Assembly: GCA_964444075.1 (NCBI GenBank)
Contig: CAYUFF010000001.1
Location: 1 to 54,444 of the forward strand
Source: CAYUFF01 sp964444075
Lineage (GTDB): Archaea; Aenigmatarchaeota; Aenigmatarchaeia; CG10238-14; SCSR01
Direction of reading: 5' to 3'
DNA: 54,444 bases
In this document: in pieces, positions 17,632 through 27,300 of the stretch
Position numbering within the stretch: the first letter of the stretch is position 1
How the letters are laid out: each line of letters starts with the position of its first letter
The notes under the pieces: generated by a model
What the model was told of the DNA's origin: nothing
The model's input: the letters and a program-made list of their open reading frames with translations, nothing else
The model's database searches: none
Program-made: the position numbers and the translations under genes

Positions 17632-18324
17632 CTAGAAGTACTTTTCCTTCGAGGAAATAACTATTCCTCGCTCGGTAATCTCGAAAGGATGAACCTGCAT
17701 GCTGTGCTTCGTCCTCCTCATCTTCACTATCTGCAAAGCACGCATGGGAGTTTCCAACGGCAAAACTTTCAGCACGATCACGCTATCGGCTATGAATTCC
17801 TCGAAGCCAAGCCTCCCGAGGGATTGCTGGCCCGATGGTATCTCGGTTATCACCACGCTTGTCATCCTGAGCCTTTTCAAAGTTTTTATCAGGTTGAAAA
17901 CCTTCGTCCTTATCTTGAAAGCTTCTTCCGGCCTTTCCTTCCAGCCCATCGCAGCAAGGGTTAAGCTATCCAGCACGAACCTTTTCACACTTCCCAACCT
18001 CGTGGCTTCTGTGTGGATGAAAGTTTTTAACTCTTCAACATCGCCGGGAGTGAAGTTTACTATCTTACAGAGCCCCTTTTCTATGTAGCTCTTGAAGTTC
18101 CAGCCGTACCTTTCCATGTCCTTCATTATTTCCTCCGGCTCTTGCTCCAGACTTACATATAGCCCTTTCTCTCCTGACTGCAAGCCCTTCCAGATGAATT
18201 GGCAGCCGAAAGTCGTCTTGCAAGTCCCTGTGGCACCAGCCACTAGGTTGACGGAATTCTCCACGAAGCCTCCCTCCATCAACTCATCGAGCCCAGGTAT
18301 TCCCGTCGGAACTCTTCCTGCCAT
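17632..18324 (-). CDS. KaiC-like RecA-superfamily ATPase (single domain)
   Basis: A 230-aa single-domain KaiC-type ATPase. N-terminal VPTGIPGLDELMEGGF is the classic KaiC lead-in; the P-loop at residues 30-37 reads GATGTCKT, with Cys where the last Gly of GxxxxGK[ST] is usual. Walker B is in RFVLDSLTLAA, and the C-terminus has the archaeal KaiC ending KMRRTKHSMQVHPFEITERG. Such proteins act as signalling or motor-associated ATPases (for example ArlH in the archaellum); the partner here is unknown. It is divergent from the giant surface-protein gene, with only 41 bp between the two start codons, so shared regulation is likely. Confidence 0.87.
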   Translation of the reverse strand: MAGRVPTGIPGLDELMEGGFVENSVNLVAGATGTCKTTFGCQFIWKGLQSGEKGLYVSLEQEPEEIMKDMERYGWNFKSYIEKGLCKIVNFTPGDVEELKTFIHTEATRLGSVKRFVLDSLTLAAMGWKERPEEAFKIRTKVFNLIKTLKRLRMTSVVITEIPSGQQSLGRLGFEEFIADSVIVLKVLPLETPMRALQIVKMRRTKHSMQVHPFEITERGIVISSKEKYF

Positions 18325-18365
18325 GGTTTCTGAATTTAATTTTTCCTGAGAAAAAATAATAAATT

Positions 18366-21300
18366 ATGCGCGAGTCCTTGCTGAAAGAGTTGTTCATCGC
18401 GATCACCTTCCTCACGCTTACCGTCGCTACTCTTGCTAAACTTTCTGTGGCGGCGTCACCATGGCCGAAGATACTCTTGGTCAAGGATGCCCATTGGTTC
18501 AAGGGAGAGTTAGTCGGAGTAGCCGAAGAGATTCACAAGTACTACGTTCGAATCTTTAACGGACTTAAAGATGAATATGGTATCGAGTACGAAAACTGTA
18601 CGATTCCGTGCACCGAGCAACCTTGTTCCGTTAACGGTCCCTGCTACAACTCAACCTATCCTTCCGGCTGCAAAAGTGGTTGTAAGGAAGGGGAGGACAT
18701 TTATCTCCAGGATTATGACGTGGTGATATGGGTTACCGGAGAAGATTCTGCAGGAGAAACGTTGGTTGAAGGTGATCAAGAGTCTTTAAAAGAATTCCTC
18801 GATAACGGGGGTATGCTCTTCCTTACAGGTCAGGACATTGGTTACGATATAGGCACCACGAGTTTTTACCAGGATTACTTACACGCCTATTATTGTAAGA
18901 ATGACATCGACGACTGGGACTTGGAAGGTAGGGAAAACGATCCGATAGGACATTACCTCAACCCTTACATTTCTGGAGGCGATGGGGCTGACAATCAGGA
19001 TTCTCCTTCAGTAATCTATTATTACCTTCCTCTCTTAGATGCGGTAGATAGTTCTAGGAGCTCGTTTTACTACGGGGATACTTCCGATAAAATAATCTTA
19101 GACTGTTTTAAGTGGGTGAAGTGGTTAGGTATATACTATGTCTGCCAAGAAGGAGAATGTAGGTGTGGGGAGAACTTAATTTGCAACTGGACAGACAAAG
19201 ATGACCCCTGCCACTCATTCTGTGACAGATATGAGGGCGATCCCTGCGTATACTGTGACGCTACTGAAGAGGTCGTCCTCACCTCAAAAATTCCCTCATC
19301 CGTTCGGGTAAACACCGGGGGACCTTTGGGTTATAAAGTGGTGTATTTCGCGTTCGGCTTCGAAGCCATCAACAATACGGATGATAGAAAGAGGGTGATG
19401 GGTAGAGTTTTAGCTTACCTTTTCCCGCCAAGGGTAAAAGAATCTCACATGTACGTTAACGCAAGTTCAATTTCTGGAGAAGATTGGGTCGAGGGCAACC
19501 TTACCTGCGACCCTAGCGATGAGTACTGTCATCGAGGTTATCCCAAGATAAACGCTACCTGCCGAAATTATCAGCTTTTCGGTAAAGTTAGCGGAGCTGA
19601 GTACTACATCGATGATCCGGTGCTACCAGAGAGGTTCGCTGGTAATGGTATTAATCTCCAAGCTAAGGATGGTAGCTTCAACGACGACTCTACCGAAGTC
19701 GTTGAAGGGGTGATTATTTTTCCAGAGAACCTACAACTGCCTAACACGATAGGTACGCACTACCTCTACGTCCATTGCAACGACACGGACGGTTACTGGG
19801 GAAAGTATGATAAACTCGTCTTTACAATCGATAGATACCATCCCCTCAATGTCATCTTTACATCCGACAACTCTCACTACACTAACAAAACCCTTCCAAA
19901 CTTTTTTGTGGAGTACGCTGACACGGACGAGTTTTACCATTATTCAAGGTTTTCGTGTAATGGAACTAGTTGGACTCCTTGGGAAAAAATAACTGGTAGT
20001 AACCAAGCTGGGACCTTCACTTTTTCGAGCGCTTTCAACGTTACAGTCTCGGAGTTCGGTTGTCCTACCGATGATGGTAACAGAACTATTTACGTCCAAA
20101 TAAGGGATTCCGCAGGGAATTGGCACGAGTCTGAATCTACAGCTTCATTCTGGGTTTTCTTGGACAGAAAGGCTCCGAGGATAATTTCCGTTTCTCCTCA
20201 AAACAAGTCTCACCCTTACCCTCACCTAAAGTCTTCCGACAACATCACGGTAACTTTCTACGACCCATCTCCAGCATCCGGTGTTGAGAGTAGCTACTGG
20301 GCGAACGAATCTCAAGGAGTTAAGCACGAGTTGTTCAATAACACTCCTTTTAACCCAGGGTGGAAGAACGAGGGAACCAACTACCTTTACACGTGGATAA
20401 TCGATAAGGCTGGGAACGTTAACAAAAGCGTTTTCACTTTCGTTGTAGACGACACACCTCCTTACGTTAGCATAATCTTTCCTGAAGATGGTGAACACTA
20501 CAACACCACAAGCTTAAACCTGAACTTTACTGCCTACGACGTTCTGAGCGGAGTGGATTCTTGCTGGTACTCTTTAGACGGTGGAGATAATCAAACGATT
20601 CCTTCCTGTCAGAACATCACCATGACAAACCTTACAGAAGGTGTTCATGAGCTCAAGCTTTTCGTCAACGATTCCCTAGCGACGAGGGGGAACGAGAATT
20701 CCACGAGCATCGAGTTCACGATAGACTTAACAAAACCTTTCGTCTACTTGCTTTCCCCCACTAACGGTTCTTGGCTGGCTACCCAGTATCCAGAGTTTTC
20801 TTTCAAGGTCGTGGACAACCTCGCGAAGGTTATGAAGTGCAAGCTTTACGTCGACGGGAGCCTTAGGAAAGAGTTTCCGAGCGTTCATAACAATACCACT
20901 ACCTCTTGGGAAATCGACGTGGCCCTCGATGAAGGTCTCCACAACTGGACTGTAGCGTGCGTGGATAAAGCCGGCAACAGCAACGTTAGCGAGACTCGGT
21001 GGTTCTATGTCGACGTCAGCACACCAGAGGTAAAGTTGATCTCTCCAGTAGATAACGAGTGGGTAAACACCACGAGACCGAAGTTTTACTTCAACGCTAC
21101 CGACAATCTTTCCCCAACGTTAACGTGCAAGCTCTACATCGGTAGTTCTCCCGATAACTCTACCGAGGTGCAGAGCGGTGAGATAACTTACATCCTTGCC
21201 AACAACAGCGTTGGCGAAGGTAGACACGAGTACTGGGTAGAATGCTTCGATATGGCTAACAACGGATACGGGGCCTCCTCAGTATTTAGAGTCGACGTTA

Positions 21301-24300
21301 CTCCACCACGAATCTCCGACCTGAAGCCTAGTAACGAGACGTGGACGAGCAATGACACCATAATCTTCGAGTTTAACGCTACCGACAACCTTTCTCCATC
21401 GATCTACTGCAGCCTTTTGGTAAACTCCTCTATCAAGAAAACTTTGGAAACTCCAGGTAATGTGGTCGAAAAGGTTGAGCTGATTTTCTCTTCTGACGGG
21501 GTATTTTCTTGGAAGGTTAACTGTAGCGATGAAGCAGGCAACGAGAACGAAACCCTCGCTCGCTTACTCTTCGTAGACTTCACGCCACCATCCACTAGCG
21601 ATAATGCCTCTTCCTCCTGGACGAAGGAGAATCAAACTATTCTTCTAACTTGCGTGGATAATCTCTCTGGTTGTAACAAGACTCTCTACTGCACCTACGA
21701 TGAAGGAGCGACTCCTTGCGAGCCTTCCCAACAGCCTCAGAACGTTTCGAAGAAAGGTGAAAGGGAAGTCAACTACACCTTGGAGGTAGATTGTCCTGAA
21801 GGGAGCACCTGCAAGAAGTACTTGAGGTACTTCAGCAACGACACTCTCTCTAACGAGGAAAACGTTAAAGAAACTCTCATTCTCATAGACAAGCAAGCAC
21901 CGTCGATAACGATCCTTTCCCCGCAGGAAGGAAAGACCTATAGCGGTGTTGTAGAGCTTAAGGCTAAGGTTGTCGACATTGGGGTTGGCGTCGATAAGGT
22001 ATGGTTCGAAATCAGGAACTCCACCAACATTCCGCAAGTCTTCGCGAGCGGCATGATGGAAAGATGTGACGATGACACGTGGTGCTCCTCATGGGATAGT
22101 TCTTCGATAACCAACGGAACGTTCGTGTTTAACGTTTCAGCAAACGACACGTTTGGGTACTTGAAGCAAAACGTTAACGTAACTTTCCACATCGCTAACA
22201 CTTATCCTTCCGTAAAGATTTATTATCCTTCGCGAGTTTTCGTGAACGACAGCTTCAACCTCAACTTAACAGTGGAATCGCCTGCCACACCTGATGTAAA
22301 CATTTCCTTCGCTTACTACAACATCTCCAACGAAACTCGCCACATGGTAAAGCATAACGAAAGCGGAATAGTGAACCAATCCTCCTACGTTTTCAGCGAG
22401 CTTTTCAACATCTCTTCTTCTTGCAATAACGCTGCTTGCAGCGAGGGTAACTACACGATATTCTTCTGGGCGAACAATACTCAAGGCAAGATTTCCAACG
22501 TAACTTCTTGGTTCGTGATAGACATTACTAGACCATCAATCAGGTTGAACTCACCCGCTGACGATACTTGGTTTTCTTTGAGAGTCATTGACGTAAGCTT
22601 CACACCTATCGATAACCTTTCGCCTACGCTCTTTTGCGAGCTTTTGGTTAACGACGTGGTTAACGCGAGTGACGAGGTTGACAACTCTACTCAAATCATC
22701 TTTTCAACGAGCGAGTTAGAGGAAGGGCATCATTCTTGGAAGATAAGGTGTAAGGACAAAGCCGGCAACAGCAACGTTAGCGAGACTCGGTGGTTCTACG
22801 TTGACGTTAGCAAGCCCAAGATCGAGTTGATTTCTCCTGGAGATGGGGAATGGTTGAACGACACGACACTTACCTTAAAATTCAAGGCAATCGATAACCT
22901 TTCACCGAATTTGACTTGCGATATTTTCGTAGACGGTTCGAAAGACGGTAGCAAATCTGTTAGTAACGCGGAAGAAGCTGCCTACGAAGTTTCGATAAGT
23001 GAGGGTGAGCATTCCTGGAAGGTGAACTGCAGCGACCTTGCAAAAAACTCCAACGAATCTTACCCACGAGAGTTCTACGTTGACGTTACACCACCAGAAG
23101 TTACACTCATCTCTCCCGATAATGACACTTGGACCAACAATCCTTATCCAACCTTTGAATTCAAGGGTTACGACAACCTTGCTAGCAGACTGAACTGCAG
23201 CCTCGTAATCGACGGAATAATTCTCGCTTCGAAAATAGTTTACAACGGTAGCGAGGAATCGATCACTCCCTCAACAGCTCTGGGAAGCGGGGAGAGGAAA
23301 TGGAAAATAGTTTGTAAAGATTTTGCAGGCAATACCAAAGAGAGTGAAGAAAGGGTTATAAACGTCGATACCCTTGCTCCAAACACCAGCGATAACGTCA
23401 GCAGCGAGTGGAAGAACGTTGACCAAAGCATCCTGCTAACTTGTAAGGACCTTCCTTCCGATAACCCTTCTGGCTGTAATGTAACCCTAGTAAGTACTTG
23501 CGACGCTTATACTTCAGAATGCTCGCCTTTCTCTCAGCCTCAGAACGTTTCGAAGAAAGGTGAAGCTGAGGTCAACTATTCCCTAACTTTAACCTGCGAT
23601 GAAGGAAAGGTTTGCGAGTACTATTTGAAGTACTATTCCAACGATACCCTCGGTAACTTGGAGAATGTAAAGTCTTCTGGAAGGGTAAAAATAGACAAGT
23701 TCGTTCCTAGGGTTTCGATCCTTTCTCCGAAGGATAATGAATTTGTCAGCGGAATCTTGCAAATAAAAGTTAAGATCGTAGAAAATGGCTCTGGAATCAA
23801 GGAGGTAAGATTCCTAATCAAAAATTCCACTTTCAACGTTTCGGGAGAGTTGAGCGAGAGTGACGAAGGAATTTGGGTATCTACGTTCGACACCACCTCG
23901 TTGAAAGACGGTACTTACGAGCTTTGGATAAACGCTAGTGATAACGCTACTAACGTCAACTGCACTGAGCACGTTTCCTTTAAGGTCGATAATACACCAC
24001 CAAGTCTCATAAGCAATGTGACGAGCTTATCCTTGGATAAAAGCTACGGAGATTATAGATTGCTGTACGGGGAACAATTCACTTTCTCGGCCGAGCTGGA
24101 GGATTTCGTCGGTGTCGATTCAGCTTTCCTAAGGATAAAACTGTCCAACGGAGAGAATTGGCTCGGTTATCCACTCTCCTTAGCTGAAGGTAACGAGAAC
24201 TTTGGGAATTGGAGCACTACAGTCTCGATCCAGGAAGAAAGTTTTCCGCTGGGAGCGCACACCATTCACTCTCTAGTGGTCGCTGATAAGTTGGGTAATA

Positions 24301-27300
24301 CCAAGGTGTATCAGGTGGACATTCCGTTCAGGGTAGTGAACCTAACCTTAGAGCTGAAGGTCTGCAATACAACCTACATAGACGCAGGAAGGAAATGCAA
24401 GCTCAACCTCACAATAGATTTCAACAAGACGGTTCCCAACCCTAGCATCGCCTTGGAGATTCCGAAAGAGCTTCAAAACCAAACCGCTTACGCTTGTTCG
24501 CTCGACGATAGCAAAGCTTGCAACGTTGAGAACGTTGAGCTCGAAGGTTCTTATGCCGTTTATCTGGAGGCTCGTGGTTTAGAGGATTCTTCGAGGATGA
24601 ACCTTACTTCATTACTCAAGGCTGTAACTCCGCTAGAAGATAGAAAACTTACTTGGAACTTCACTTTCATGGGAAAGACTTACAAGCTTCACACCTTGCT
24701 CAGGACGCCATACCTTAACATCACCAACGTGACTTGCGATTCCTCTTCCGCCTGCGAAGTGGAGCAGAAGAAAAAGTTTAACTTCACCGTGTTTGTCGAG
24801 AACGTGAACCAACCATCGCTCCACACGGGAAGTGCTTACGAGGTCTTCGCTAACTACACGAGCGAAATCTCTGCCGGTATAGCGAAGAAAGTTTCTGAAT
24901 TGTTAGAAAGTGGTGAGGAAGCCTTCGCAACCTGGGAACTAAACCTTACCAAAGCAGGGGAACACATCTTCAAGGTCTTCGCGTGGGAATTCACGCGAGT
25001 CTACAACGCTACCTTCGAGAAGAAGGTTAAGGTACTCGACGTGGAGAAGCCTCAGCTAATCGACGTTTACTGGAAGGATGACGATAACGTTTTCAACAGG
25101 AATGAAACCATCGAGTACTTCGTGAAAGCGAGGGACAACGTTGGAATTAGAAGCGTTTGGGTTGAGGTCAACAACTCTGAGAAAAACTTCCTGAGAAACC
25201 TCTCGCTAGCTTTAGAGTATGCTTTCGAAGATTACGAGCTGTGGAAGCTCGAGTACAAGAACGATTCAGCAGGAATTTATAACATAACGAGAATCTTCGT
25301 CAACGACACTTCCGGAAACCTCGAAGTATTCGTTCCCACTGGCAAGGAAGCTTTGTTCGAAATAAGGAAGCTTTCCGTCAACGCTTCAGTCGCCTCACCT
25401 TCGCTCAAGGTGGGGAATTATCAGAACATTACCGCTAGCATTTCTGGAAACGCTTCGCTGGTAACGAAGGTCGTAGCAAAGATAACCAAGCCATACGGAG
25501 AAACCGAAACGATTACCTTAACCGACTCCGGAAACTTTACTTACGTGGGTAGCCTTTTCGTGGACGAATCCGGAAACTACAGCATAAACGTTTCCGTCAC
25601 CCTCGCTTCAGGAATTGAGAGGTTTAACCTAACCAACTTCTCCTCACCCTACGGAACTCCAAGGATAGAAACTAGGAATCTTACTTTACTCAACGGAAGT
25701 TCTTACGAGTTTTCGTATTACTTGTACCCTCAAGGAGGAGACCTCATCGGCGTAAACGCTAGCTTAATCATCGATAACGAAAGCGTGATAATTTCGGAGG
25801 AGGGTTCTAGCAAAACTCTGGGAGATATTCTTTGGAAGGAGTGGAAGGATGAAGGTTTCAGGTCTACTTGGAAGTTGCTGGCCAAGAATGTTGGCGAGAC
25901 CAACGTTACGCTACTCGTAAACTCCAGTAAAGGAGGTAATTCCCAAAGAACTTTCTTCGTAAGGGTCGTTGGAAGCGATGAAAAACCACCCTCGCTTAAG
26001 GAGTACTCCCACGAGTATCCAAGGTTAAATCTGATGGAAGAAAACCCGATAAAGGTTATAGCCTACGACAACGAAACTGAAATCAAGAACGTTACCATAC
26101 TCGTAACTTTCCCGAGCGGTGTCACGAAAAGCTACGAGGCTACCGAATACGAACCCTTCAGCTACGTGCTACTCTTCAACGAGACGGAAGAAGTCGGTAA
26201 TTATACCTACGAGGTAAAGGTTTTCGACCTCGCCGGTAACGTCAACGTAAGCTCTGAGAAAGGGAGCTTCGAGGTCGTCGATACTTTCTTGGTCAGCGTA
26301 ACACACTCTCCTTACAACAAGGGTGATTTGATAACGTTCAAAGTCAACGTTACCGACGCTAGGGGCTTGCCGGTAAAAGGTTTCAACCTCACCCTGGTTC
26401 TACAGAAGAACGAGACGGGCAACCAAACTCTTGCGAACAACACGATAACAGAAGAGGTTTCCTACAGGGTCATGCCTACCGACCCTCCCGAAAGCAGTAG
26501 GGAAAAATCTTTGGCCTCGACCTACGTGGTTTACGCTACGGTTACTAAAAACGGAAACAAAGGTGTTTACAAGGGAGAGTTTGAGGTTAGCGAAGAACTT
26601 AAAACTACCATAATCTATCCTTCCGCTGGAGCTTACTTCTCGCCGGGTGGTAAGATTCCTCTGAAAGTGGAAGTTAAAAACGTTAGGGGAGAGATTGTAG
26701 ATGATGCCGTCGTGGTAGCTTATTGTCCGGATTGTTCCTGGAACTACAGGCTCGTTCCTTGGAACAGCAGCTTACAAGCTTATTATTCTCCAGAAGCTTT
26801 CATAGCACCGAATAAAGAAAGCTTCTCGATTTTCGTCTACTCGGTAGACCACTGGAAGAACATGGGAATGTACGGAGAAGTGCTAACCACGGTAAAGCCA
26901 CCAGAGTATCCTACCATTCCTCCAGGAGGCGGAGGGGCTGAAGAAGGCTTTCCTGGGATAACTTGCAACTGTACTCCTTGGATTGAGATAGGTTGCGGTA
27001 TGGGTACTTGCAAGGACGATGAGATGTACATGGTAAGGACCTGCAACCCTCCGGGGTGCGCTGCAGAAACGAAGTGTGAAAAAGTGCCCGCATGCATAAA
27101 GGGAAAGTTCAGCTTGGAGTTTCCAGATGCGGCAGAAGTCATGCAGGGAAAGGACTCCGTTTTGATAGGAAGCGTGAGAAACAACGAGAAAATAGGGATT
27201 AAAGTCGTGTTCTCTTGGGTAGAGAAACCGAAGGTCCCGATTTCGCTAACCCTTCCTGGAGCAATTTCTCTCGGTGCTGGAGAATCGAAAGATTTTGAAG

